Assembly (NCBI RefSeq): GCF_028561275.1
Contig: NZ_JAQQTF010000002.1
Location: 404,812 to 468,811 of the forward strand
Origin: Aureisphaera galaxeae
GTDB taxonomy: Bacteria; Bacteroidota; Bacteroidia; Flavobacteriales; Flavobacteriaceae
Direction: 5' to 3'
Length of the DNA: 64,000 bases
A program made the translations under genes and the position numbers. Shown in pieces: positions 1-8,760 of this stretch. Under the pieces are notes generated by a model. It saw only the letters and a list, made by a program, of their open reading frames with translations, ran no database searches and had not been told where the DNA came from. Every line of letters begins with the position of its first letter. Within the stretch, counting starts at the first letter, position 1.

Positions 1-1809
1 AAGTGTTTTGGGTTCTTTGAAAAAAGTGACCGCAACCAAGGTCGCTTCGCTATGTTTCTTCATATTGGTAAGCAACTCTTGGACGAGACGAAAAACCCCT
101 TCTTTGGTTTGGGCCTTGATATTGGCCCAAAATTCAGGTTTTTGGGGTGTCGTTACGATATTGGTTTTTGTATTTCCATAGGAATTGAGAAGGGAAAGCA
201 GTTCGTCTGGATAATTTTCTCCAGTATCTACAGCCGAATATTCCCGGGAAATATCCCTCGCCTTGGAGTAGATGGATTGCAAGCCATCCAATACCTTATA
301 TCCTTTTTTCTCTAGAAAATCAGGATTGTGTTGGATTTGCGTCATAAGATAGTACAGATCATTACCTACTTCGTCATGTACTTTTTTTGTAAGTCGATTT
401 TCGGTTTTATGACGTTCTTGGATTTTAGCTAATTCGGCTCTCTGACGACCTCGTTGCTTCAAGAAAAAATAAATGAAAAGGGTGCTAGCCAATGCTATTA
501 AACCAATGAATAAGAAAATGTTTTTCAAGTTTCTTTGATTTGAACTTTCGAGTTTCTCTTCCTGAATATTTTTTGTGAGCAGTTCATTTTCATAACGTGT
601 AGGTGCATATATCTCCCTTAGTTTGTTTCGTGCATCTGATATCTCACGATAAAGATTATTTAACCTTTTTGATGATTCCAAATCTAGACCTTCAATTTTT
701 TCGATGCATTCGAGTGCCTCAATTTGAGCCATTGGATTCTTGAGGCCTTTTGCAAACCCAAAGGCAATGGTTGCATGTTTTAAGGCTTGCTCAGGATTAA
801 TTTGGCTAAAATATTCTGTTAGTTTTATGTTACTGGAGATTAAGTCTTCATTTCTTTTTTGCCGTATATCAAGTGCCTCCAATATCAGGTTTAGTGATTG
901 GTTATTCGTTGAGTCCTTCTTCCATAGTACATATCCAAGGTTGTTCGTCACTCTGGCGTACTCCGTTGAATCTTTTATAACTTCAGGTGTATTACGAAGA
1001 GAATCTAGAAGTGCTATAGACTTATCAAACTCACCTCTCTGCTCATAGATGTTGGCTTTTGTGTTGAGAAAAGTAAGAACCTCATTCATGCCCACTTTTT
1101 TGAAAGCAATAGAATCTTTAATAAGATCTAATACTTTTTCATTCCATTTCAGAGCATTGGAGTCTTTTTTTTGCTCTTTATAACAGACTGAAATAATATG
1201 ATATAAACCTGAAATGGTTCTATAATCATCCGTTTTGTCGTTAAACTCGAGACCATCGATCGCCGTTTGTAAACTTCCTCCATAATCACCCATTCTTTTT
1301 TGAATGTTCGCCATGGCCATGCATCGTTTCCCGGCTTTCAAACTGTCCCCAATGTTCCGATGTATCTTAAAAGATCTATTGTAGTTTTCGAATGCTTTGG
1401 TCCATTCTTTTTTCTTTTTGTTATAAAGCCCAATTTTAAAGTAAGCCGTTCCTATATAGTTACTATCTGATTTAAGTTGCGCTTTTTCCAATAAAACATG
1501 AGAAGCTTGTATGGCTAAATCCCATTTGTCTTCATCATTATAAAGTGAAGCTTTTCTGCTATATCCTTTTAAGATGAGAGAGTCGATATTAAATTGGGCG
1601 GCTCCTTCTATAAATTGATTTACTGCTTTATGTTTTTCGTCATCCGATAGGCTGTCTTCTTTGCTCAGCGAGTAAAAGACAGAAAGACTATCAATTCTAG
1701 ATTGTAATTCAGGAGGCAGTGAATTCTCCTTATCTCCTAAGCAAGAAAAAAAAAGAGGGATAAAGACCAGAGAGAACAAAAAGAGGGATGAAAATCTAAC
1801 ACATTTCAT
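1..1809 (-). CDS. TPR-containing sensor histidine kinase, lipoprotein signal, partial (C-terminus off left edge)
   Basis: The reverse strand is open without a stop from an ATG at 1809 to base 1 (603 codons), so the gene continues beyond the window. The N-terminus is hydrophobic and ends in FFSC, a lipobox-like signal. About 400 residues of helical, TPR-like repeats follow, then one membrane segment near residues 428-450 and a kinase core. The phospho-acceptor motif KVHDEVGND has its His at residue 478 with an adjacent Asp, as in the HisKA_3 (NarL-type) class. ELLTNMKKH starts the N-box of the ATPase domain where the window ends. Such kinases are common in Bacteroidota and usually pair with a LuxR- or LytTR-type regulator, presumably to the left. 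The stimulus is unknown. Confidence 0.85.
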   Translation of the reverse strand, partial: MKCVRFSSLFLFSLVFIPLFFSCLGDKENSLPPELQSRIDSLSVFYSLSKEDSLSDDEKHKAVNQFIEGAAQFNIDSLILKGYSRKASLYNDEDKWDLAIQASHVLLEKAQLKSDSNYIGTAYFKIGLYNKKKKEWTKAFENYNRSFKIHRNIGDSLKAGKRCMAMANIQKRMGDYGGSLQTAIDGLEFNDKTDDYRTISGLYHIISVCYKEQKKDSNALKWNEKVLDLIKDSIAFKKVGMNEVLTFLNTKANIYEQRGEFDKSIALLDSLRNTPEVIKDSTEYARVTNNLGYVLWKKDSTNNQSLNLILEALDIRQKRNEDLISSNIKLTEYFSQINPEQALKHATIAFGFAKGLKNPMAQIEALECIEKIEGLDLESSKRLNNLYREISDARNKLREIYAPTRYENELLTKNIQEEKLESSNQRNLKNIFLFIGLIALASTLFIYFFLKQRGRQRAELAKIQERHKTENRLTKKVHDEVGNDLYYLMTQIQHNPDFLEKKGYKVLDGLQSIYSKARDISREYSAVDTGENYPDELLSLLNSYGNTKTNIVTTPQKPEFWANIKAQTKEGVFRLVQELLTNMKKHSEATLVAVTFFKEPKTL

Positions 1810-1844
1810 CCCTCTAAGTTAAGAAATTAAGTAACTAAGGCTAC

Positions 1845-2012
1845 TTATTGTCCATCCTCATCTTCCTCTTCAACTTCGCCATCATCACCTTCGGTAGATT
1901 TTTCTACTGGGTCAACAATAGGAGTGGGGGTACAGGAGGTAAAGGTCGGGCCCAAAGCTAATAGGGCTGCTAAAACTAAATATATGATTTTCATTGTTTT
2001 AAAAATTTTCAT
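1845..2012 (-). CDS. Small acidic lipoprotein, function unknown
   Basis: A 55-codon reading frame lies just upstream of the kinase on the same strand, with a 35-bp gap. It reads MKIFKTMKIIYLVLAALLAL, then GPTFTSC, a credible lipobox, then a short tail very rich in Asp and Glu (DDGEVEEEDEDGQ). An internal ATG at 1994 would give 49 residues and also fits a signal peptide. The same strand and closeness to the kinase suggest co-transcription. The acidic tail could bind metal or act as a spacer; I do not recognise a family. The 5' side abuts the inverted-repeat element at 2012-2256. Confidence 0.6.
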   Translation of the reverse strand: MKIFKTMKIIYLVLAALLALGPTFTSCTPTPIVDPVEKSTEGDDGEVEEEDEDGQ

Positions 2013-2256
2013 TAGAAATCTGCCCCGAGACTTTCTCGAGTGAGTTTCCGGGGTCTAGAAATCCCGGACGGAGTATGTATTACTCCACTGCAGTGTTTGG
2101 AAAGTGGAATCTTGAAGTGCATTCGTGATAGCTACTTTCCATCGAACTATTCACACACGCACTGCGGATTCCCGCGGGATGCTAAGGGTCACTTTAGCTA
2201 TGTTAGCACTACATAACCCGAGCAGCATCTGAAGCAAATATTGGGGAGATTTCTGA
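2012..2256. ncRNA. Candidate structured RNA or small inverted-repeat element
   Basis: This intergenic stretch between divergent genes is bounded by a long-range complement: AGAAATCTGCCCC at 2014-2026 pairs with GGGGAGATTTCT at 2243-2254 over 12 base pairs with one bulged G, extendable by a few weaker pairs. Inside are local hairpins: CGAGA/TCTCG (2026-2038), TCCGGGG/TCCCGGA with one G-T pair (2047-2068), GGAGTA/TACTCC (2070-2086), an 8-bp helix 2088-2095/2160-2167 enclosing GGAAAGT/ACTTTCC (2099-2140), the palindrome TCCCGCGGGA (2170-2179) and GCTAA/TTAGC (2181-2198). No plausible reading frame is present. It may be a 5' leader of either neighbour, an independent RNA, or a MITE-like element. 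The strand is undecided. Confidence 0.5.
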
Positions 2257-2326
2257 GGATGCACTGACATAGTACAGACATTACAAAGACATTTTGTAAG
2301 TATCTAACAATCAAATATATATAGTC

Positions 2327-3058
2327 ATGAAAAAAAGAATGGGCCATCCCCGATCCAAGGAATATTTTGTTGAATTATTAATGATTCTGGTATTTGAAAA
2401 GGCCAAGAAAGATTCAAATGAGACCCTGAAGCAGAAGCTGGCAGAGCATTTAGGTGCAAGGATAAAAGACCCAATAGATGACCGAACCTTTATACGATAC
2501 TATAATGGATATATCCTAGGGGGGAGGAAGAGGATGCCTCAGAAGTTTACCTTAAAAGTATTAAGCAGATATTTAGGGTTTGAAGACTTTGAGGATTTTA
2601 TGCAACAAAAAGAAGTAAGTGTGGAGAAGGATATAATGCTATTAGAAAGAGTGAAATTAAGACAAGAAATGAGAAAAAGAACTCAATTAGGAATTGGCTT
2701 AATCGTACTGCTGTCTATTGCACTCATATTTTTCATTTCCAAATACTACAAGAAAAATTGTATGTTGTGGGTAGATGATCATTTTGAAAAAATTCGGTGT
2801 TCGGGACTGGAACTGGAAGAACCCTTGGAACCTTTAAGACTGGCCAATTTTAGAAAAGTCGAAGTTTGCCAGGACAGTATTTTCTTTAAGGATGGGGAGC
2901 CAGTGAAATTCTATTTGAAACATCTAGGGAATATTGAGTTTTTCACCTACCCTGGTGAACATCCAATATACAACGGGAAGCACTTGGACCCTGTGACACC
3001 CACTATTATTCGATCGTGGGTACCACCCTGCAACTCATTGCAAAATGAAAACCCCTAA
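2327..3058 (+). CDS. Membrane-anchored protein with helical N-terminal domain, function unknown
   Basis: 243 residues in three parts. Residues 1-110 are basic and helical and end in a LSRYLGFEDFEDF motif that recurs in many Bacteroidota regulator-like proteins. A single membrane segment lies at about 121-141 (IGLIVLLSIALIFFISKYY). A 100-residue C-terminal domain would be periplasmic if the N-terminus is cytoplasmic. The layout suggests a one-component membrane-bound regulator, but this is inference and no classic helix-turn-helix is evident. It is divergent from the kinase and lipoprotein genes, with the structured element between them. Confidence 0.75.
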   Translation: MKKRMGHPRSKEYFVELLMILVFEKAKKDSNETLKQKLAEHLGARIKDPIDDRTFIRYYNGYILGGRKRMPQKFTLKVLSRYLGFEDFEDFMQQKEVSVEKDIMLLERVKLRQEMRKRTQLGIGLIVLLSIALIFFISKYYKKNCMLWVDDHFEKIRCSGLELEEPLEPLRLANFRKVEVCQDSIFFKDGEPVKFYLKHLGNIEFFTYPGEHPIYNGKHLDPVTPTIIRSWVPPCNSLQNENP

Positions 3059-3089
3059 AATATGAAGCTCTGATTTCCGTTATTTCAAG

Positions 3090-3857
3090 GTGAAATGGGT
3101 TTTACTATATATTCTGTTATTTCCAATGGTTCTGCTAGCTCAAAAGACTGAAGAAACCAAAACCATCCACGTCTATGTAGCCCTTTGCGATAATGAAAAC
3201 CAAGGCATTGTTCCGGTTCCCAAACAGTTAGGAGATGGACAGGATCCAAAATCTAACCTGTACTGGGGCGCTTTGTATGGTATGAAAACCCACTTTAAAC
3301 GAAGCGCCCAATGGAATTTGATAAAAACCCTTCAGTCGCAAAACCCCCATGTTTTGGAACGAGTGCTTTTTAAGCATAAAAACACTGAAACCTATTTACT
3401 GGCTGATGCCTACGACGGGAAATACATTAAAAAGACCACCATCGATTTCCTAAAAGCATCGTCGGGGGATCTTCAGGAGAAGATCGACCATAGCGGGAAG
3501 ACACTTTTGTTTGGCGGAGGAGCCCAACTATTGGCGTACATAGGTCATGACGGACTTATGGAATTCGACCTGGAGGAATCTTTCAAACCCTGTGATGGAG
3601 AAGAAAGGGATGCGGTAATTTTGGCTTGCATCAGCAAGGAGTATTTTAAGCCCTATCTTCAACTTACCAAAGCCAATCCGTTGGTGTGGTCTACAGGATT
3701 AATGTCACCCGAAGTATACACTTTGGAGGCAGCGATAGAAGGGTGGATTGCCAACGAAAGCGATGCCCAAATTCGCGAACGGGCGGCGCAAGCCTATCAC
3801 AAATACCAAAAATGTGGCATAAAAGGAGCCCGCAACCTACTGGTTACGGGCTATTAA
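3090..3857 (+). CDS. Secreted protein of unknown function
   Basis: 255 residues. A signal peptide is clear (hydrophobic VLLYILLFPMVLLAQ) with likely cleavage after LLAQ. The start codon is GTG at 3090; the only nearby in-frame alternative, PMVLLAQ, lies inside the signal peptide. The mature part begins with TIHVYVALCDNENQGIVPVP and continues as a compact mixed alpha/beta protein. I recognise it only as a conserved Bacteroidota hypothetical. It follows the preceding gene after 31 bp on the same strand and converges on the endoglycosidase gene, whose 3' end is 21 bp away. Confidence 0.75.
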   Translation: MKWVLLYILLFPMVLLAQKTEETKTIHVYVALCDNENQGIVPVPKQLGDGQDPKSNLYWGALYGMKTHFKRSAQWNLIKTLQSQNPHVLERVLFKHKNTETYLLADAYDGKYIKKTTIDFLKASSGDLQEKIDHSGKTLLFGGGAQLLAYIGHDGLMEFDLEESFKPCDGEERDAVILACISKEYFKPYLQLTKANPLVWSTGLMSPEVYTLEAAIEGWIANESDAQIRERAAQAYHKYQKCGIKGARNLLVTGY

Positions 3858-3878
3858 AAAATGATCTTTGCTTTCGTC

Positions 3879-5879
3879 TTATCGAATCAGCACCTTCTTC
3901 GTCACCTTCCTTCCGGTGCTATCGGTAAACTGAACCAAGTAAACCCCTTGGGATAATGTTTCGGTAGGCAATCGATAGACTTTTTCTTCCATGGAATGGG
4001 AAGACAATAGTTGCCCTTGTAGATTGTACACGCCAAAATTGATGGCCTCATCAGTCGACAGGGTCGAATGGATTAAAATTTCTTCAGCATTCGGATAGGA
4101 AATCACTAATGCATTATCTAATGAAGAAACACCATCTACTGAAAGTCCGGGACCTTCATGTACTCGGATGTTTCCAATGTTTACTATATAATTTGCATCG
4201 GCAATTACTGGGCCATCCATTCGAACCCCTATGGTTGCCAATTCTCTCCCAGCATAGGCACCTAGCAATCTCGTTTTTGGAATCCATTCCCCAAATGTAA
4301 AGCTGGTAACATCCATGGCAAGGGTTTCGTCTGGCGCATCGGCAAAGGTTAGAATAAGGGATAGTGTATACTCTTCTTCAAAATCCTGAATATAGTATAT
4401 GATGTCTATCTTACTGTCTGGGGTAAGCGTAATATTCGTTTTATATAGGAGTAAATCATCCAATTCTGGACTCACGGGGTCACCGTCAATACGAAGAGAG
4501 GATCCGCCATTATAGGCTAGGTCGAAATCCCAAGAGGCACTAAAAAATGCATTCTCGGAAAAAGCAAATTGCCATGTGGGCAAGATATCCTGATCATTCA
4601 GATTGTGCCACGGATCGGAACTCGTTTCTGTCCCTTCCGTAAATTTTTTCAATCCATGTCCTGTGTTGAAATTGGTTTCAAAAGGGATTTCGGTAATTGT
4701 GGAGGCGGCTGGAATCCAATTCGCATATCCTTTAAATCCGGAAGGGTCTTCCACCCTTGGATTTCTATCCGCTCCAGCGAACATATGGCGTTCTTCACTA
4801 TAAAAGTTGGCATAATCGGCAGGGTCGGTATTAAAAATACTGTACTGGCTGTTATTGAAAATACAATTGGGAGCGAAAAGTCCTAAAGAAGTGTACGGCG
4901 TTTGCTGATTTTCATGCAGCCATCCCATCCAAGCATTTCCGCCAGTTTCAAATGGGGCTTGGTTCCTGCCGGGCCATACATCGACGCCAGTAAATACCTC
5001 AAATTCGGAGCGGCCAATTTCCTGAGCTCGGTTACGGGAAGCGATGGGTGGCGGTGTTCCGCCCCAAAAGAAATTGATGAAGATATTACTGCTTACGCGT
5101 TGTTCGAATCCATTGCCTGAATTCCCGTCTTCGTCATTCTGTACAAAGGGACTGTTGTTGGCGTTCAAGCGGTTTTGCCAATCCACATTTCCACTCAATA
5201 GCATGGCATCGTACCACATTACATCTTTGCCCACGACTTCCACCGCAGTGGTAAGATCCCTTAGGAATTCATACATCAACTGCGCAGTGGCAGAATTGGT
5301 ATTGGTTTCTTCATTAATAAACCAACCATCGAAGTTATAGTGTTCCATAATCTGCACCATGATGGGGATCACAACAAAGTCTCCATTGCCATCCTGTTCC
5401 AGGAAATTCTGAAGGATGGCCGTGGTTCCGCCAAAGACATTGGGAGCGAAAAACACATTGGCATATACTTTCACACCATTTTTATGAGCGGTATTTACCC
5501 ATGGGGCAGAAGGTAATTGTACGTTTTCCTCGAAGGTACCCCCAAACCAAACCAATTTGTCGATGTAGGACCAGTTAGTGAAGTTGTAGAGATTGAAGAC
5601 GTCCTGCTCTTCGCTATAATTGGCAAAATTCCCCATGCCATCGGGTAAATAGGCGATTTCCATATCGTTGGAAAGCGTTGGATCGAATTGCGTATCGGTG
5701 TTTACGAATCGGGGAAGTAGCTCCTGGGTTGCGATGAGTGCATCATCTGCCGTAGGACCAGTAGGCGTCCAAGCCTTTAGTTCATCTATGCTCAAAACAT
5801 AGGGTGGCGCCACTGTGATTTGTGCGCTCAGGGCATAACTAACGAAAAGGGAAAGGAAGAGAATGTAATTTTTAATCAT
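3879..5879 (-). CDS. Secreted endo-beta-N-acetylglucosaminidase-like protein (GH85), T9SS sorting domain
   Basis: 666 residues. A signal peptide (to about residue 19, ALSA-Q) is followed by a glycoside hydrolase family 85-like TIM barrel. Markers are LVWFGGTF, the strand AHKNGVKVYANVFF, and the catalytic segment FDGWFINEET, where Asn189 and Glu191 match the Asn/Glu pair of GH85 enzymes that cut the chitobiose core of N-glycans. A beta-sandwich region follows. The last 70 residues (GVYNLQGQLL ... KKVLIR) are a type A T9SS sorting domain, so the enzyme should be exported and surface-bound or released. The role would be glycoprotein degradation. It is a single-gene unit convergent with the upstream pair. 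Confidence 0.85.
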   Translation of the reverse strand: MIKNYILFLSLFVSYALSAQITVAPPYVLSIDELKAWTPTGPTADDALIATQELLPRFVNTDTQFDPTLSNDMEIAYLPDGMGNFANYSEEQDVFNLYNFTNWSYIDKLVWFGGTFEENVQLPSAPWVNTAHKNGVKVYANVFFAPNVFGGTTAILQNFLEQDGNGDFVVIPIMVQIMEHYNFDGWFINEETNTNSATAQLMYEFLRDLTTAVEVVGKDVMWYDAMLLSGNVDWQNRLNANNSPFVQNDEDGNSGNGFEQRVSSNIFINFFWGGTPPPIASRNRAQEIGRSEFEVFTGVDVWPGRNQAPFETGGNAWMGWLHENQQTPYTSLGLFAPNCIFNNSQYSIFNTDPADYANFYSEERHMFAGADRNPRVEDPSGFKGYANWIPAASTITEIPFETNFNTGHGLKKFTEGTETSSDPWHNLNDQDILPTWQFAFSENAFFSASWDFDLAYNGGSSLRIDGDPVSPELDDLLLYKTNITLTPDSKIDIIYYIQDFEEEYTLSLILTFADAPDETLAMDVTSFTFGEWIPKTRLLGAYAGRELATIGVRMDGPVIADANYIVNIGNIRVHEGPGLSVDGVSSLDNALVISYPNAEEILIHSTLSTDEAINFGVYNLQGQLLSSHSMEEKVYRLPTETLSQGVYLVQFTDSTGRKVTKKVLIR

Positions 5880-6056
5880 AGTAATTTGGTTATAAGATTT
5901 TAAAGGTACTACTTAGAAGGGAAAAGCAAGAAATAATGGAGAGGTGATTTCCGTAGGAAATTATATAGGGCCCGAAATAGTAAGAATATAGTAATGGACT
6001 CCGAGTTTTTCGAACGGAGTTCGGAATATATCGAGGAGTCGCGGTAGAATAAGTCA

Positions 6057-6093
6057 CCAAAAACAAAAACCCCCGCCACTTGGCGAGGGTTTC
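6057..6093 (-). terminator. Intrinsic terminator of ahcY
   Basis: On the reverse strand, downstream of the ahcY stop, AACCCTCGCCA pairs with TGGCGGGGGTT (one G-T pair) around an AG loop, followed by a T-rich tract (TTTTTGTTTTT). This separates ahcY from the endoglycosidase gene. Confidence 0.85.
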
Positions 6094-6119
6094 TAATATC
6101 TAAATCTAGTATCTCACTA

Positions 6120-7430
6120 CTAGTATCTGTAGTACTCAGGTTTAAATGGACCTTCCACTTTAACACCAATATAATCGGCTTGGTCTTTACGAAGTTCTGT
6201 CAGCTCCACTCCGATTTTGGCTAGGTGCAATTTTGCAACTTTTTCATCCAAGTGCTTAGGCAACATATACACTTTGTTCTCGTAGTTTTCTATGTTGTTC
6301 CACAATTCGATCTGAGCCAAAGTTTGGTTGGTAAAGGAGTTACTCATTACAAAACTCGGGTGACCCGTAGCACATCCTAAGTTTACCAAACGACCTTCTG
6401 CCAATAGGATGATATCCTTTCCGTTAAGGTTGTACTTATCCACTTGCGGTTTGATTTCAACCTTCTCGCTGTTTGCGTTCAACCAAGCAACATCGATCTC
6501 GTTATCGAAGTGACCAATATTACATACGATGGTCTTATCCTTCATCGCTTCGAAATGCTCTCCGCGAACGATGTCTTTGTTTCCAGTCGTAGTGATTACC
6601 ACATCGGCATTACCTACTACAGTTTCCAAACGCTTCACTTCGAATCCGTCCATAGCAGCTTGTAAAGCACAAATAGGATCGATTTCAGTAACGGTTACGA
6701 TAGATCCAGCCCCTTTAAAAGAAGCCGCGGTTCCTTTTCCAACATCACCATATCCACAAACAACCACACGCTTTCCAGCCAACATTACGTCGGTAGCACG
6801 ACGAATGGCATCTACCGCACTTTCCTTACATCCATATTTGTTGTCGAATTTAGACTTGGTCACACTGTCGTTTACGTTAATGGCAGGCATAGGCAATGTT
6901 CCATTTTCCATGCGCTCGTACAAACGGTGTACCCCAGTGGTAGTCTCTTCAGATAGACCATTAATACCAGGAACCAATTCTGGGTATTGATCCAATACCA
7001 TATTGGTAAGGTCCCCACCATCGTCCAAGATCATATTCAAAGGTTGGCGATCTTCCCCAAAGAATAGGGTTTGCTCGATACACCAGTCGAATTCCTCTTC
7101 GTTCATTCCTTTCCAAGCATATACCGGAGTTCCGGCAGCAGCGATAGCTGCAGCAGCTTGATCTTGGGTAGAGAAAATATTACAAGAACTCCAGGTTACT
7201 TCCGCTCCCAAAGCCTGTAGGGTTTCAATAAGTACGGCTGTCTGAATGGTCATGTGCAAACATCCAGCAATACGAGCTCCTTTTAATGGTTGCTCGTCCT
7301 TATACTCTTCTCTTAAGGACATAAGACCAGGCATTTCGGCCTCTGCCAATTCTATTTCTTTACGACCCCAATCGGCCAATGAAATATCTTTTACTTTATA
7401 CGGTACGTAGGGTACAGTTTTCGTAGACAT
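6120..7430 (-). CDS. ahcY: Adenosylhomocysteinase
   Basis: 436 residues, the usual family length. It hydrolyses S-adenosylhomocysteine to adenosine and homocysteine in the cytoplasm, relieving product inhibition of methyltransferases. Landmarks are the substrate-domain segments [16 protein letters not shown] and ILDDGGDLT, the NAD-binding motif [20 protein letters not shown], and the C-terminal [14 protein letters not shown] and KPEYYRY. The C-terminal Lys-x-x-Tyr-Tyr-Arg-Tyr end is typical of the family. It is divergent from the 7505-12788 operon with a 74-bp shared promoter region and has its own terminator. Confidence 0.98.
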   Translation of the reverse strand: MSTKTVPYVPYKVKDISLADWGRKEIELAEAEMPGLMSLREEYKDEQPLKGARIAGCLHMTIQTAVLIETLQALGAEVTWSSCNIFSTQDQAAAAIAAAGTPVYAWKGMNEEEFDWCIEQTLFFGEDRQPLNMILDDGGDLTNMVLDQYPELVPGINGLSEETTTGVHRLYERMENGTLPMPAINVNDSVTKSKFDNKYGCKESAVDAIRRATDVMLAGKRVVVCGYGDVGKGTAASFKGAGSIVTVTEIDPICALQAAMDGFEVKRLETVVGNADVVITTTGNKDIVRGEHFEAMKDKTIVCNIGHFDNEIDVAWLNANSEKVEIKPQVDKYNLNGKDIILLAEGRLVNLGCATGHPSFVMSNSFTNQTLAQIELWNNIENYENKVYMLPKHLDEKVAKLHLAKIGVELTELRKDQADYIGVKVEGPFKPEYYRY

Positions 7431-7435
7431 ATTGT

Positions 7436-7443
7436 TATCTTTG
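7436..7443 (+). promoter_or_regulatory. -7 promoter element for the 7505-12788 operon
   Basis: TATCTTTG fits the Bacteroidota TAnnTTTG -7 consensus and lies 61 bp before the operon's first ATG. It interleaves with the opposite promoter for ahcY at 7477-7484. Confidence 0.5.
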
Positions 7444-7476
7444 AAATGTTATGTTTCTCTGAAAAATTTCAGAATG

Positions 7477-7484
7477 CAAAATTA
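7477..7484 (-). promoter_or_regulatory. ahcY: -7 promoter element for ahcY
   Basis: On the reverse strand the octamer is TAATTTTG (TAnnTTTG), 46 bp before the ahcY ATG. The leader would open with a short TCTGAAA/TTTCAGA inverted repeat (7458-7473). No SAM- or SAH-riboswitch core is recognisable. Confidence 0.5.
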
Positions 7485-7504
7485 CGGAATATCCTTGTAA
7501 CTAG

Positions 7505-8143
7505 ATGCCTCTTTACAAAACAATAACAGTTAACGATAGGACTAATGTCCTCATTTGGAAGATAGAAGAGTCTTTTGAAGAACTTTCTGATGGAATTTCC
7601 CTAACACAACATTGCCGTTCCCGAGTGGATGGAATGAAAAGCGACCTGCACCGTCGTGGCTTTATGAGTGTACGCCATTTGCTGAAAGAAGTAGGCTATA
7701 CCGATCATGATTTGTACTACGATGACAAAGGGAAACCCCATTTGCAAGACGGTAAAAAAATCTCCATTACCCATTCGTATACCTTTTCCGGAATTATTGT
7801 GAGCGAAGATGAAGTGGGGATCGATATTGAAATGCAACGTCCTAAAATCCTGAAAATCGCCCATAAGTTTACACCCATTGAAGAATATAGAACCTTAGCC
7901 AATGATGACGCCGTGATGCGAAAACTTACTATGGTTTGGGGTGCCAAGGAAAGCCTTTATAAGAGCTTTGCCGAAAAGGGAGTCAGCTTTTTACAGCATA
8001 TATACGTGAACGACTTCCGATTGGACAGCATGGAAACCGTTGCCGAAGTGGGCTTTGAAGGTCGATTGGAAAAATACCATGTATGGTTTATGGAGTTCGA
8101 AGGGTTTACGGGGGCCTATGCCATCATAAACAATGGGCACTGA
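7505..8143 (+). CDS. 4'-phosphopantetheinyl transferase superfamily protein
   Basis: 212 residues. It transfers phosphopantetheine from CoA to carrier proteins. The two superfamily signatures are present: VGIDIE at 104-109 (Mg-binding Asp107 and Glu109) and WGAKESLYK at 145-153 (Glu149, Lys153). The length and the single-copy Sfp-like layout suit a Sfp/HetI-type enzyme rather than the shorter AcpS. It is the first gene of an eight-gene operon, and its TGA overlaps the next ATG by one base. The target carrier protein is not in the window. Confidence 0.93.
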   Translation: MPLYKTITVNDRTNVLIWKIEESFEELSDGISLTQHCRSRVDGMKSDLHRRGFMSVRHLLKEVGYTDHDLYYDDKGKPHLQDGKKISITHSYTFSGIIVSEDEVGIDIEMQRPKILKIAHKFTPIEEYRTLANDDAVMRKLTMVWGAKESLYKSFAEKGVSFLQHIYVNDFRLDSMETVAEVGFEGRLEKYHVWFMEFEGFTGAYAIINNGH

Positions 8144-8760
8144 TGAAAGCAATGCTGAAAGAAACCTTCCTGAAACTCATGGGAGCCTATACCCAAGATA
8201 CGGCCTATGCCGAAAATTGTTGGCAGGAATTGGAAATGGCCTACACCCAATCCTCAAGGTACTATCACAATTTGAAACACCTTCTGCACATGATCCAAGG
8301 ATTGGAGGAAATGGAGGATTCTGTAAGCAACCATGATTGCTTGTTGTTCGCTATCTTTTATCACGATGCAGTATACAATGTAAAGCGACAGGACAACGAA
8401 GTGAAGAGTGCCGATCTTATGGAAAATCATTTGCGCAAGACCTCTTTTGATGACATCCCCGTATGCCGACAACTCATTGAAGCGACCAAATTGCACGAAA
8501 GCGCGAATGATGATATGAGAATCCTAATGGATTTGGACCTCGCCATTTTGGGTCAGGAGGCTGAGGTGTATGAAACTTATTCAAAAAACATCCGAAAGGA
8601 ATATAAGATGTATCCCGGGTTTATGTACAGGAAAGGCAGGAAGAAGGTGTTGCAACACTTTTTGGAAAAGGACCAGATCTTCATGACCGATCATTACCTT
8701 GAAAACTATGAACAGCAAGCCAGGGAAAACCTGAACCGCGAATTGCAATCCCTTTCCTAA
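8143..8760 (+). CDS. HD-like predicted metal-dependent protein (COG4339 type)
   Basis: 205 residues from the ATG at 8143, which overlaps the previous stop (TGATG); an upstream in-frame ATG at 8083 lies inside the transferase gene and is less likely. Features are SRYYHNLKHLLHM near the N-terminus, FAIFYHDAVYN (His-Asp pair), a conserved EATKLHES segment and LMDLDLAILG. These match the COG4339 family of predicted HD-superfamily phosphohydrolases; the substrate is unknown. The stop overlaps the start of the GGGP synthase gene (TAATG), which indicates translational coupling. Confidence 0.85.
   Translation: MKAMLKETFLKLMGAYTQDTAYAENCWQELEMAYTQSSRYYHNLKHLLHMIQGLEEMEDSVSNHDCLLFAIFYHDAVYNVKRQDNEVKSADLMENHLRKTSFDDIPVCRQLIEATKLHESANDDMRILMDLDLAILGQEAEVYETYSKNIRKEYKMYPGFMYRKGRKKVLQHFLEKDQIFMTDHYLENYEQQARENLNRELQSLS

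Noticed and set aside
52-1048. Two forward-strand frames in the left end
   Set aside because: They are shadows of the reverse-strand kinase, which is open through the whole region and shows clear TPR and kinase motifs.
2281-2299. TTACAAA/TTTGTAA hairpin as a terminator
   Set aside because: It has no T-run on either strand and lies just before the start of the gene at 2327. It is a weak A/T hairpin.
7431-7504. Possible SAM or SAH riboswitch before ahcY
   Set aside because: Only a short TCTGAAA/TTTCAGA inverted repeat is present. The leader is about 40 nt, too short for a known SAM- or SAH-binding aptamer, and no conserved core is visible.
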